64,000 bases of DNA from JACNKJ01 sp964344565 (lineage in GTDB: Bacteria; Krumholzibacteriota; Krumholzibacteriia; JACNKJ01): positions 32,819-96,818 of the forward strand of contig CAYFNT010000011.1 of the NCBI GenBank assembly GCA_964344565.1, written 5' to 3'. Each line of letters opens with the position of its first letter. Positions within the stretch are counted from its first letter, which is position 1. Position numbers and translations under genes: made by a program. This document shows, in pieces, positions 24,156 through 32,531 of this stretch. The notes beneath the pieces were generated by a model. The model made no database searches. It was not told where the DNA came from and worked only from the letters and a program-made list of their open reading frames with translations.

Positions 24156-25064
24156 ATGCAAAGCCTACCCTCTCCTTACATTCTCGTCGGCGACGAGATC
24201 TTCGCCCACGACGAGGCCAAGGTGTCCGCGAGCGACCGCGGATTTCTCTACGGCGACGGCATCTACGAGACCCTGCGGATCTACGGCGGCGTGCCCTTCG
24301 AAATGGAGGAGCACCTCGAGCGTCTGCACGAATCGGCCGAAGCCCTCTACATGCATCTTCCCTGGAGCGATGGGGAACTCGCGGACAAGATTCGCCGCAC
24401 CCTCGAGGCCAACGAAACGGCGGAAGGGCGTCTGCGCATCACCGTGACCCGCGGCGAGGGCGACGTGCGCGCGAGGCCGGAGGAGTTGCGCAGTCCGGAA
24501 ATCGTCATCCGCGCGCAACCCTACGAGCCGCCCGGCGACGAGTTCTATCGCCGGGGCGTCGGCGTGGAGATCAGCGAACGCATCCGAAATCTTCCGGGCG
24601 CGCTCGATCCGGCCATCAAGAGCGGCAACCTGCTGAACAACCTTCTGGCGCGGTTCGAGATGCGCCAACGCGACACCTTCGAGATCCTGCTGCCCAATTC
24701 CCGTGGCGAACTCACCGAGGGATCCCTGTCCAATATCTTCCTGGTGGATGGCCATTCGCGCTTGCTGACCCCTTCGGCGGAGAGCGGCATCCTGCTCGGC
24801 ATCACCCGCAAGTGGGTCATGGACCTGGCCCGTGGCCTGGGCATGGAGGTGGTGGAGAAGGCGGTGATGCCCGAGGAACTCTTCGAGGCGAAGGAGGCAT
24901 TCATCACAGCCAGCACCCTGGAGATCCTTCCCGTGAAGGAGGTTGAGGGAAGGACCATCGGCGCCGGCGAGGCGGGTCCCGAAACCCTCAAGCTGCTGGA
25001 CGCTTATCGCCAGCGCGTGCGCGAATACTGCGCAAACTTCCGCTGGCCTGATCCAGGCGAATAG
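24156..25064 (+). CDS. Class IV aminotransferase (branched-chain / D-amino-acid / ADC lyase type)
   Basis: A 302-residue fold-type IV PLP enzyme. ASDRGFLYGDGIYETLRIYGG is the family entry, AIKSGNLLNN holds the PLP-binding lysine, GELTEGSLSNIF the conserved Glu, and SGILLGITR the phosphate-contacting loop. Such enzymes act on branched-chain amino acids, D-amino acids or aminodeoxychorismate; sequence alone does not decide. The ATG at 24156 directly follows the terminator T-tract and has no Shine-Dalgarno sequence, so the transcript may be leaderless or begin inside this region. The next in-frame ATG (MEEHLERL) is too far in. Confidence 0.88.
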   Translation: MQSLPSPYILVGDEIFAHDEAKVSASDRGFLYGDGIYETLRIYGGVPFEMEEHLERLHESAEALYMHLPWSDGELADKIRRTLEANETAEGRLRITVTRGEGDVRARPEELRSPEIVIRAQPYEPPGDEFYRRGVGVEISERIRNLPGALDPAIKSGNLLNNLLARFEMRQRDTFEILLPNSRGELTEGSLSNIFLVDGHSRLLTPSAESGILLGITRKWVMDLARGLGMEVVEKAVMPEELFEAKEAFITASTLEILPVKEVEGRTIGAGEAGPETLKLLDAYRQRVREYCANFRWPDPGE

Positions 25065-25070
25065 GCGTGC

Positions 25071-25111
25071 AAAAAAAAAGAGCCCTGTCCCGAAGGACAG
25101 GGCCTCTTTTT
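25071..25111. terminator. Bidirectional rho-independent terminator
   Basis: GCCCTGTCC-CGAA-GGACAGGGC is a perfect 9-bp stem with a tetraloop, followed by CTCTTTTT and preceded by a run of nine As. It serves both the aminotransferase and the convergent lipoprotein gene. Confidence 0.95.
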
Positions 25112-25153
25112 CTCTACCCGAAGCGGCCGCCCGGTAGCAATTCTCGATTCCGA

Positions 25154-25594
25154 CTAGTTGCCGGTACCCATCTGATCCTTGGGATCCGTCGTGTAAGGAT
25201 CGGAGGTATTGAGAAGTACTTCCACGCCACCGGAGAATCCGCTTTCATTGCCGCTCTGGTCCAGCGCGGTCACCTTGTAGGTCACGATCATCGGGCTGTC
25301 AGCCACGATACGATCGTAGAAACCGGCGCTGGGAATCTCGCTGAGCGACTGGAAGCCGGGCTGACCGGCCTGACGATAAACCTTGTAACCGGCCAGGTCC
25401 GCCTCATGGTTCTCACGCCAAGTCAGGTGGACCGTGTTGCCCGAAACCTGCACCATCACTTTGCCAGGTGCGGAAGGGGCGACAAGATCTCCCCCGGGAT
25501 CGGGTTCGATCGGGGTGGAGCTATTGCCAGAACAAGCTACCACCAGAAAGGCGGACACCGTTGCCAAGGCAATTAGCATCAGAGTCTTACGCAT
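25154..25594 (-). CDS. FN3-like domain lipoprotein
   Basis: 146 residues. The signal peptide ends in VVAC (lipobox), then a proline-rich linker and one fibronectin type III-like domain (PGKVMVQVSGNTVHLTWRENHEADLAGYKVYR..YKVTALDQSGNES). It is probably exposed on the cell envelope. The ATG at 25594 is chosen since AAAGGAGA lies just before it; the ATG at 25612 would place that SD inside the gene. A binding partner cannot be inferred. Confidence 0.85.
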   Translation of the reverse strand: MRKTLMLIALATVSAFLVVACSGNSSTPIEPDPGGDLVAPSAPGKVMVQVSGNTVHLTWRENHEADLAGYKVYRQAGQPGFQSLSEIPSAGFYDRIVADSPMIVTYKVTALDQSGNESGFSGGVEVLLNTSDPYTTDPKDQMGTGN

Positions 25595-25991
25595 TGTCCG
25601 TTCTCCTTTCAAATGCTCAGAACGCGCGTCTTGCGTTTGACAGAGAGAGGCCGCGGGGAAACGGGAGGTCGAAACTAAGTCAGCAGGTCAGGTCGTCCCC
25701 CCGCAGCCGAGCCCCCATCAGCAAACCCGGTGCCAGGGTGAAAACGGCGTTTTGCGGACCGCTAAGTCGTTGGAAAACAAGCAAGAAGCGAGGATGGTCA
25801 GAACTCAGAAACCCTTCTCGGGAAGCTTGGGGACCCGGAGGAAGCCCGGGATGGGAGGCGGCCGGAAGCCGAATGGGAGGGGAAGAATGTTCCTCTTGCC
25901 CCTTCCACTTGACAATTTTGGCGCGCCTTGACTAATCTGGTATCCGAGAAGGACTTGTGAGCAGTTCCTAATCAGGGGAAGGAGTAGGTCC
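25595..25991. other. Gene-free stretch between lipoprotein and HU genes
   Basis: A divergent intergenic region of about 400 bp. It holds the probable HU promoter near its right end (25909-25938). No other motif, repeat or credible coding sequence was recognised. Confidence 0.6.
25909..25938 (+). promoter_or_regulatory. Probable sigma-70 promoter of the HU gene
   Basis: A perfect TTGACA (25909-25914), an 18-bp spacer and TAATCT (25933-25938) lie about 50 bp upstream of the HU ATG. Confidence 0.5.
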
Positions 25992-26297
25992 ATGACGAAG
26001 GCTCAGATCGTTGAGGAAATCGTCCAAAAGACCGGCCTTACGAAAAAGGATGTCGCCGAGGCTGTGGATCAGTTCCTGAAATCCATTTCGGATGCATTGG
26101 CCGAGGGCAAGCATTTGGAAATCAGGGGATTCGGTACTTTCAAGGTGAAGCGTCGCAAGGCGCGCATGGCCCGCAATCCCCGCACCGGCGATCCCGTTCC
26201 CGTGCCCGAGCGCTTTGTTCCCGTTTTCAAGGTGAGCAAGGAGTTGAAGGACATGGTGGCCACCGCCAATCCCATCGCGGAGGAGGGCGGGCTCTAA
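25992..26297 (+). CDS. HU/IHF-family DNA-binding protein
   Basis: A 101-residue histone-like protein that bends and compacts DNA. MTKAQIVEEIVQKTGLTKKDVAEAVDQFL is the helical dimerisation part; EIRGFGTFKVKRRKARMARNPRTGDPV is the HU signature leading to the DNA-binding arm. GGAAGGAG lies upstream of the ATG. The C-terminal tail (MVATANPIAEEGGL) is a little longer than in typical HU. A hairpin follows. Confidence 0.95.
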   Translation: MTKAQIVEEIVQKTGLTKKDVAEAVDQFLKSISDALAEGKHLEIRGFGTFKVKRRKARMARNPRTGDPVPVPERFVPVFKVSKELKDMVATANPIAEEGGL

Positions 26298-26327
26298 AGC
26301 CGTCCGTCCTTTCCAGTTAGAATTGAA

Positions 26328-26353
26328 AGAGCCTCCCTGGCGGGGGAGGCTCT
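26328..26353. terminator. Hairpin between convergent HU and outer-membrane protein genes
   Basis: A perfect 10-bp stem AGAGCCTCCC / GGGAGGCTCT with a 6-base loop. There is no T-tract on the plus side, so termination is probable from position rather than proven by sequence. Confidence 0.65.
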
Positions 26354-26377
26354 ATGCTATCGGGACGCGAAGGCCTT

Positions 26378-26947
26378 CTAGTTGTCGAGCAGGTAGGACA
26401 GGGTAAGGCTGAAGTCCAGGTTGTGAGTCAGCGTGCTCTCGTAGAAAGCGCTTTCGGGTTCGGAATCCTTTATCCAGGCGCCGGTCCAGCCCACGTCTCC
26501 CCGCAGGTACAGGTCGTCAAAGAGGTTGCGGCGCGCGCCCAGCCCCAGCTGCACGCTGTTGCTGTTGCGATAGTCTTCGGCGGTGTAGCGATTGAAACTG
26601 CCCACGCCCGCGAGAAGGTGCACGAAGAAGCCGCGCATGGGGAGCAGATCGTAGGTCAGATTGAGTTGCGTGCGCGAAACGTAATCGTCGGCGCCGAAGG
26701 GGAATCCCCCGATGCCATCGTGGTTGGTCGAACGCGCGTAGTGGAACTGCAGTCCCAGGTAGGGGATGAAGCGCATGTCGGCGCGGAAGCCGTAGGCCAG
26801 CGCGTTGTCGTACTCCAGGGCGCTGTCGTACTTCAGGAATCCCACGTAGGGAGCGAGCTCGAGGCTGGGCAGTTCCTGGAAGGCGAAAGCCCCGCCCGCG
26901 AAGGCGAGGATCAACAGGGCGGACAGAGCCGCGACATTCATCTTCAT
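26378..26947 (-). CDS. Probable outer-membrane beta-barrel protein
   Basis: 189 residues: signal peptide (NVAALSALLILAFAGGAFAF), then alternating amphipathic strands such as LELAPYVGFLKY, LGLQFHYARSTN, RTQLNLTYDLLPM, VQLGLGARRNLF and LDFSLTLSYLLDN, as expected for an 8-stranded barrel of the OmpW/OmpA-N type. It does not end in a C-terminal aromatic residue. The function is unknown. ATG at 26947. Confidence 0.8.
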   Translation of the reverse strand: MKMNVAALSALLILAFAGGAFAFQELPSLELAPYVGFLKYDSALEYDNALAYGFRADMRFIPYLGLQFHYARSTNHDGIGGFPFGADDYVSRTQLNLTYDLLPMRGFFVHLLAGVGSFNRYTAEDYRNSNSVQLGLGARRNLFDDLYLRGDVGWTGAWIKDSEPESAFYESTLTHNLDFSLTLSYLLDN

Positions 26948-27035
26948 GGATCGTCCTTAGGGATTCGAGTCCTGGGGCCGGGCAGGCTTAGATTAGGGCA
27001 GCGAGGTCGGGAAATCAAGCCCTGCCCTTCACCAC

Positions 27036-27139
27036 CCCCCGGCCTCGGGCAGCGAGCCTCGGGCTGTGGGCCTCGGGCCCCGGGCCTCGGGCTGCGGCCT
27101 CGGGCCACGAGCACCTTGCCTAGTGCCCCGGGCTTCACT
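27036..27139. repeat. Heptanucleotide tandem array, consensus CCTCGGG
   Basis: From 27043, CCTCGGG alternates in 7-bp register with variants (CAGCGAG, CTGTGGG, CCCCGGG, CCACGAG), with one 6-bp slip at 27092-27097. Looser units (CCTAGTG, CCCCGGG, CTTCACT) continue to 27139. It sits just upstream of the carbon-nitrogen hydrolase ribosome-binding site, in its leader or promoter region. Confidence 0.9.
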
Positions 27140-27167
27140 AGACTCGGCGGGTCTTGAAAGGAGTCCC

Positions 27168-28034
27168 GTGAAATTCACCGTCGCCATGGCGCAGATCGAT
27201 CCGGCCCTGGGTCTGCCCGAACAGAACCTCGAGCTTCACCGGCAGCGGGCCGACGCGGCCCTGTCCGAAGGCGCCGAGTTGCTCATCTTCCCCGAACTCA
27301 GTCTCACGGGATACCTGGTCAAGGACATGGTGCCCGACCTGGCCCTGGCGCCGGAGGATCCATTCCTCGCGCCCCTCTACGAGCTGTCAGGCAAGCTCGA
27401 TCTGGTCTTCGGATTCGTGGAGGATCTGCCCGGCGGCAACCACTGCAACAGCCTCGCCTGGCTGTCCGGCGGGAAACTCCTGCATGTGCACCGCAAGCTC
27501 TACCTGCCCACCTACGGCATGTTCGAGGAGGGCCGCTACTTCGCCCGCGGCCAGCGCATGCAGGCCTTCGAGACCCGTTTCGGACGCATGGCCATGGCCG
27601 TCTGCGAGGATCTCTGGCATCCCTCGGTGCCCTACCTGGCCTACCTCGACGGCGCCCTGGGACTCGTGGTGGGATCGGCCAGTCCCACCCGCGGGGTGGA
27701 GGAGGGGCCGCTGCCGCCCAACGCCGAGTTCTGGCGGCGTCTCCTCGAGCATGACGCTTCCCTCTACGGCGGCTTCCTGGCCTTCGCCAACCGCTTCGGC
27801 GTGGAGGACGGCATCAACTACTGGGGCGGCAGCCGGCTCGTCGGCCCTTCCGGAGAGACCCTGGCCGAAGGCCCACTCCACGAGGAAGCCCTGGTCGTCG
27901 GCGAGATGGACATGTCGGCCCTGCGCCGCCGCCGGGACGAGTTCTCGCTCCTGCGCGACGAGAATCCCGAACTCACCTTCCGCAATCTCGAACGCATCCT
28001 GCGCGAACGGGCCGGGACGGAGGACGAGTCGTGA
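27168..28034 (+). CDS. Carbon-nitrogen hydrolase (glutaminase-type partner of NAD synthetase)
   Basis: A 288-residue nitrilase-superfamily amidase with the Glu-Lys-Cys triad in FPELSLTGY, HRKLYLPTYG and VCEDLWHPS. The sequence is closest to the N-terminal glutaminase domain of glutamine-dependent NAD synthetase. It overlaps nadE by 4 bp (GTGA), so it most likely supplies ammonia to that enzyme as a separate subunit. The GTG at 27168 is chosen because GAAAGGAG precedes it and the product starts VKFTVAMAQIDPALG; upstream in-frame sequence is repeat-derived. Confidence 0.9.
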   Translation: MKFTVAMAQIDPALGLPEQNLELHRQRADAALSEGAELLIFPELSLTGYLVKDMVPDLALAPEDPFLAPLYELSGKLDLVFGFVEDLPGGNHCNSLAWLSGGKLLHVHRKLYLPTYGMFEEGRYFARGQRMQAFETRFGRMAMAVCEDLWHPSVPYLAYLDGALGLVVGSASPTRGVEEGPLPPNAEFWRRLLEHDASLYGGFLAFANRFGVEDGINYWGGSRLVGPSGETLAEGPLHEEALVVGEMDMSALRRRRDEFSLLRDENPELTFRNLERILRERAGTEDES

Positions 28035-28858
28035 CCGACCCCTTCCAGCGCATCGATTACGAGCTGGTGCGGAAGATCCTGCTGCAGTTCCTGCGCAGCG
28101 AGGTGGGGCGCACGGGCATGGAGCGCGGAATCCTGGGTCTGTCCGGTGGACTGGACTCGGCCCTGGTCTGCTACTTGGCCGCCGAGGCTTTGGGGCCCGA
28201 GAAGGTCATCGCCGTGTCCATGCCCTACAGCGCCAGCTCCCCCCAGAGCCTGGAGCACGCGAAGCTCGTGGCCCGGGAAACCGGCGTGGAGTTTCTCATC
28301 CGCGAGATCACGCCCATGGTGGACGCCTACTACAAGCGACAGCCCGAGGCCAGCAGTCTGCGGCGGGGCAACAAGATGGCCCGGGAACGCATGAGCATCC
28401 TCTACGATCTGTCGGCTGAGCGGGGCGCACTGGTGCTGGGCACCAGCAACAAGAGCGAACTATTCCTGGGCTACGGCACCGCATTCGGCGATCTGGCCAG
28501 CGCCGTCAATCCCATCGGCGACCTATTCAAGACCGAGGTGCGACACCTATCCCGCCTCATGGGGGTACCCTCGGAGATCGTCGACAAGGCGCCCAGCGCC
28601 GACCTCTGGGCGGGCCAGAGCGACGAGGACGAACTGGGCTTCAGCTACGCAGAGGTCGATCCCCTGCTGCGCATGATGCTCGACGAACGGCGCTCCGAAC
28701 GGGAGTGCGTGGAGGCCGGCTACGACGCGGCCATGGTGCGCCGCGTGCACGAGATGATCCGCAAGTCGCAGTTCAAGCGGCGGCTGCCGGTCATCGCCAA
28801 GGTCTCGCGGCGCACGGTGGACCGCGACTTCCGCTATCCCCGCGACTGGGGAAGCTGA
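28031..28858 (+). CDS. nadE: NAD+ synthetase (synthetase domain only)
   Basis: Converts deamido-NAD to NAD using ATP and ammonia. The 275-residue ATP-pyrophosphatase-type protein has the P-loop LGLSGGLDSALV, then LGTSNKSELFLGYGTAFGDLASAVNPIGDLFKT and PSADLWAGQSDEDELGFSY, which are diagnostic. The glutaminase domain is encoded separately by the overlapping upstream gene. It starts with GTG in GTGA and ends in a TGATG overlap with rsmI. Confidence 0.96.
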   Translation: MTDPFQRIDYELVRKILLQFLRSEVGRTGMERGILGLSGGLDSALVCYLAAEALGPEKVIAVSMPYSASSPQSLEHAKLVARETGVEFLIREITPMVDAYYKRQPEASSLRRGNKMARERMSILYDLSAERGALVLGTSNKSELFLGYGTAFGDLASAVNPIGDLFKTEVRHLSRLMGVPSEIVDKAPSADLWAGQSDEDELGFSYAEVDPLLRMMLDERRSERECVEAGYDAAMVRRVHEMIRKSQFKRRLPVIAKVSRRTVDRDFRYPRDWGS

Positions 28859-29532
28859 TGGCGGGCAGGCTCATCCTCGTGCCCACTCCCGTGGGCAACC
28901 TGGAGGACATCACCCTTCGCGCCCTGCGAATCCTGAAGGAGGCCGACCTGGTGGCCGCCGAGGACACGCGCCACACGGGACGGCTCCTCGCGCACTTCGA
29001 GATCAAGGCCCGCTTCATGAGCTTTCACGAACACAACGAGGCCCGGCAGAGCGAGGAGATCGTGAAGCTGCTCGCGGAGGGAAAGACCGTGGCCCTGGTG
29101 AGCGACGCGGGAACGCCCGGGGTCAGCGATCCCGGATTTCGGGCGGTGCGCGCGGCGCTGGCGGCCGGACACGAAGTGGAGGCCCTGCCGGGACCCACGG
29201 CCGTGATCCCCGCGCTGGTGATCAGCGGACTGCCCGCGTCCCGATTCATTTTCGAGGGATTCCTGCCCCGAAAGGCGGGTGCTTTGCGCCGCAGCCTGGA
29301 AGCCCTCGAGGGCGAAACGCGCACGGTGATCTTCTACGAGTCGGTGCACCGCATCGCCAAGAGCGCCGCCATGCTGGCCGAGATGTACCCCGACCGGTCC
29401 GTGGCCCTCGTGCGCGAGATCAGCAAGAAGCACGAGGAGGCCATCCGCGGAAGCGCCGCCGAACTCCTGGCGCGATTGGAAGCGAAACCCGTGAAGGGCG
29501 AACTGGTACTGCTGGTGGGTCCCGAATCTTGA
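28858..29532 (+). CDS. rsmI: 16S rRNA (cytidine-2'-O)-methyltransferase
   Basis: Methylates the ribose of C1402 in 16S rRNA using SAM. The 224 residues contain LVPTPVGNLEDITLRAL, AAEDTRHTGRLL, VSDAGTPGVSDPG and FLPRKAGALRRSLE, all diagnostic. The short C-terminal domain of some homologues is missing. The ATG overlaps the nadE stop by one base (TGATG); upstream in-frame sequence belongs to nadE. Confidence 0.96.
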   Translation: MAGRLILVPTPVGNLEDITLRALRILKEADLVAAEDTRHTGRLLAHFEIKARFMSFHEHNEARQSEEIVKLLAEGKTVALVSDAGTPGVSDPGFRAVRAALAAGHEVEALPGPTAVIPALVISGLPASRFIFEGFLPRKAGALRRSLEALEGETRTVIFYESVHRIAKSAAMLAEMYPDRSVALVREISKKHEEAIRGSAAELLARLEAKPVKGELVLLVGPES

Positions 29533-29578
29533 CTTCCCCTCCGGGGAGGAATAGTCTCGCAGCTTAGGAGGAGGGCGG

Positions 29579-30178
29579 ATGTTCAAAGAACGCGTCCAGC
29601 TGATTGGCAGAAAACCGCTCGAGCCCATGGCGGTGCTGCTGCTGCGCATGGGACTCACTCCTAACGCCCTGACCATGACCGGCGTGGTGCTGTCGGTGGG
29701 CGCCGGTCTGGCCATCGTGCGCGGCCGCCTGATCAGCGCGGGCATCCTTCTGTTGGCCGGCGGTCTTTGCGACATCCTCGACGGCAGCATGGCCAGGCGC
29801 GGCGGCAAGAGCACCGTGCGCGGCGCCTTCCTGGATTCCACCCTGGACCGCATCAGCGAGATCGCCGTCTTCTTCGGACTGCTTCTCTACTGGAACGGCA
29901 ACCTCGCCTTTCAGTCGTGGACCTTCCTGGCCCTCACCGGATCGCTCATGACCAGCTACGCCCGCGCCCGTGCCGAGGGCCTGGGCCTCAGCGCCAAGGT
30001 GGGGCTGCTGGAGCGTCCCGAGCGCGTGATCCTGCTCATCCTGGCCCTGCTCCTGAACTCCTGGACGGTGCTCGGGCGCGGTTCCCTGGAGTGGGTGGTC
30101 GTGCTGCTGGCCATCCTCACCTGGTTCACGACCATGCAGAGGCTCGTCCACGTGCTCATCCGCAATCATGAATCCTGA
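29579..30178 (+). CDS. CDP-alcohol phosphatidyltransferase (PgsA-like)
   Basis: A 199-residue integral membrane enzyme of phospholipid synthesis that moves a phosphatidyl group from CDP-diacylglycerol to an alcohol. The full CDP-alcohol motif is present (CDILDGSMARR..G...DSTLDR), with about five to six membrane helices. The alcohol (glycerol-3-phosphate, inositol phosphate or another) is undecided; the LTPNALTMTGVVLS start fits phosphatidylglycerophosphate or inositol-phosphate synthases. A very strong AGGAGGAGG SD precedes the ATG. It overlaps tmk by 11 bp. Confidence 0.92.
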   Translation: MFKERVQLIGRKPLEPMAVLLLRMGLTPNALTMTGVVLSVGAGLAIVRGRLISAGILLLAGGLCDILDGSMARRGGKSTVRGAFLDSTLDRISEIAVFFGLLLYWNGNLAFQSWTFLALTGSLMTSYARARAEGLGLSAKVGLLERPERVILLILALLLNSWTVLGRGSLEWVVVLLAILTWFTTMQRLVHVLIRNHES

Positions 30179-30836
30179 TTTCCGACGCCTCGAGGGCGGT
30201 CTCTTCATCACCCTGGAAGGCGGCGAGGGCAGCGGCAAGAGCACCCTCATGAACCGTCTTCGGGAATTCCTGGAAAGCGAAGGCTACGAGGTTCACGAGA
30301 CCCGCGAACCCGGCGGCCCGCCCATCGCCGAGCGCGTGCGCGAGATCCTGCTCGATCCGGAGTGTCGCGCCATGGACGCGCGCACGGAGCTATTCCTCTA
30401 CCTGGCCTCACGCAGGCAGAACGTGGTGGAGGTGATCCGTCCCGTGCTCCAGCGGGGTGGCGTGGTGCTCAGCGACCGTTTCCTCGACGCCAGCGTGGCC
30501 TATCAGGGCGGCGGCCGGGAGCTGGGCTTCGAGCTGGTGGACCGCCTCAATCGCGATGCCGTGGAAGAGACCCTGCCCGACCTCACCCTGCTCCTGGATC
30601 TGGATCCCGAGTTGGGACTCGCCCGCGGACCTGGAGTTTCGGATGAGAATCGCGATAATGGCGACCGCATCGAGCGGGAGGGCTCGGCCTTCCATCGACG
30701 CGTGCGAGCCGCATATAAGGAAGCCGCAAGCAGATCACCGGAACGCTTCGTGCATCTCGATGCGACTGAATCGGCGGAGAAGGTCGCGGATTCGGCCCTG
30801 GAAGCGCTTCGGAACCTTCTGTCCGCCAAACCGTAA
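30168..30836 (+). CDS. tmk: Thymidylate kinase
   Basis: Phosphorylates dTMP to dTDP. P-loop LEGGEGSGKSTLM, the DRX motif within VLSDRFLDASVAYQGGGR, and REPGGPPIAERVREILL are standard for the family. At 222 residues the length is usual. The ATG at 30168 overlaps the end of the phosphatidyltransferase gene by 11 bp. The lid region (GPGVSDENRDNGDRIEREG) lacks the usual arginine-rich pattern but the core is intact. Confidence 0.94.
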   Translation: MNPDFRRLEGGLFITLEGGEGSGKSTLMNRLREFLESEGYEVHETREPGGPPIAERVREILLDPECRAMDARTELFLYLASRRQNVVEVIRPVLQRGGVVLSDRFLDASVAYQGGGRELGFELVDRLNRDAVEETLPDLTLLLDLDPELGLARGPGVSDENRDNGDRIEREGSAFHRRVRAAYKEAASRSPERFVHLDATESAEKVADSALEALRNLLSAKP

Positions 30837-30912
30837 GCCGGCCAATCTTGCCGCGGTCGCTGCGCTCGCCTACATTTAAGCCAGCATCCCGCCCAATCGA
30901 CCGGAGAATCCC

Positions 30913-32490
30913 ATGAAAAAGCGACTGATCACCAGCGCCCTCTTCATCGCCGCACTTCTCGCCGCGGGTCTCGCCTTCGGCTACCCGCGCGGGCGCAACA
31001 ACGAGGCCTACAAGGATCTCGAGCGCTTCACCCTGGCCTATCAGCGAATCCTGACTGCCTACGTGGAGGAAGTCGACAGCGACCTGCTCGTGGACAAGGC
31101 CATCGAGGCCATGGTCGACGAGCTCGACGCCTTCAGCGCCGTCCTCGAGGAAGACCGCTACGACGATCTCATGACCCGCTCCAAGCAGGAGTTCGGCGGC
31201 CTCGGCATCGTCATCGGTCTGCGCGACGATTTCCCCACGGTCATCAGTCCCATCGAAGATACCCCTGCCGCGCGATTGGGCATTCGCGGCGGCGATCGCA
31301 TCGAGGAGATCGAGGGCGACTACACCGAGGGCTGGAAGATACAGGATGCGGTGGACCGCCTGCGCGGTGAGAAGGGCAGCGACGTCACCATCGGCATCCG
31401 CCGTTTCGGCGAGGACGAGCTGATTCCCTACACCATCACCCGCGACATCATCGTGGTGACCAGTGTGCCCTACTCCTTCAAGGTGGATGAGAACCTGGGC
31501 TACGTGCGCGTGAGCAACTTCGGCGAGAAGACGGCCGACGAGATCCAGGAAGCCGTGGAGCAGCTGGAGGAGGGCGGCATCGAGGGCCTGGTCGTCGACC
31601 TGCGCAACAATCCCGGCGGACTGCTCGACGCAGCCCGCGAAGTCAGCGAATTCTTCCTGGAATCCGGACAACTCATCGTGAGCACCCGCCATCGCGACGG
31701 CGTGCTGGGGCAGGAGCTCTACGCCCGGGGCGGCAAGCACAAGGCGGGCGAGTATCCGGTGGTGGTGCTCATCAACGAGGGATCGGCCAGCGCCAGCGAG
31801 ATCGTGGCCGGAGCCGTCCAGGACTGGGACCGCGGGCTCGTGGTCGGACGCAACTCCTTCGGCAAGGGCAGCGTGCAGAGCATCTTTCCCCTGTCCGAAA
31901 CCGAAGCGCTCAAGCTCACCACGGCCAAGTACTACACGCCCAGCGGCCGCTGCATCCATCGCGACGAGTACAATCACAAATTCAGCGATGCCGAGAACGA
32001 CACCCTCACCTGGGAGCACATCACCTCCGTACCTGAAGAGGAATTGCCCCCTTACGCGACGATGCGCCTGAATCGCACCGTGCGCGGTGGAGGCGGCATC
32101 ATGCCCGACCTCATCGTGGAGGCGGACGAATTCTCCGACCTGGCCCTTGATCTGGAACGACGCGCTGCCTTCTTTAATTTCGCCGTGGAACTGGCGGCCG
32201 AACGCGAGATCGGCCCGGACTTCGTCGCCGACGATGAGATCCTGGACCGATTCGAAGCATTCCTGGCCGGGCGCGAGATCGAATACGAGACGGAGCAGTT
32301 CGAGACTGAGCGCGAATACCTGTCCATGGCGATCCGGCGCGAACTCTTCTACAACCAGTTCGGCGCCGCCGAGGCCTACCGCTCCACCCTGGAGAGTGAC
32401 CTTCCCCTTCAGGAGGCCCTGAGACTGCTTCGCGAGAACCGCACGGTGGACCGCCTGCTGGCCTCCGTGGAGCAGCAGAAAGAGAAATAG
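30913..32490 (+). CDS. ctpA: S41 family C-terminal processing peptidase
   Basis: An exported serine peptidase that trims or degrades envelope proteins. Over 525 residues: a signal peptide or anchor (LITSALFIAALLAAGLAFG), a helical N-terminal region, a PDZ domain (GGLGIVIG..ARLGIRGGDRIEEI), then the catalytic domain with INEGSASASE and SFGKGSVQ. By spacing with known members, Ser293 and Lys318 form the Ser/Lys dyad. A roughly 150-residue C-terminal extension rich in Glu and Arg follows. GGAG precedes the ATG. Confidence 0.94.
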   Translation: MKKRLITSALFIAALLAAGLAFGYPRGRNNEAYKDLERFTLAYQRILTAYVEEVDSDLLVDKAIEAMVDELDAFSAVLEEDRYDDLMTRSKQEFGGLGIVIGLRDDFPTVISPIEDTPAARLGIRGGDRIEEIEGDYTEGWKIQDAVDRLRGEKGSDVTIGIRRFGEDELIPYTITRDIIVVTSVPYSFKVDENLGYVRVSNFGEKTADEIQEAVEQLEEGGIEGLVVDLRNNPGGLLDAAREVSEFFLESGQLIVSTRHRDGVLGQELYARGGKHKAGEYPVVVLINEGSASASEIVAGAVQDWDRGLVVGRNSFGKGSVQSIFPLSETEALKLTTAKYYTPSGRCIHRDEYNHKFSDAENDTLTWEHITSVPEEELPPYATMRLNRTVRGGGGIMPDLIVEADEFSDLALDLERRAAFFNFAVELAAEREIGPDFVADDEILDRFEAFLAGREIEYETEQFETEREYLSMAIRRELFYNQFGAAEAYRSTLESDLPLQEALRLLRENRTVDRLLASVEQQKEK

Positions 32491-32531
32491 GCTCCCCGCC
32501 GCCGGCGGCGGAAGCCGCCCGGAGGCGAGGG

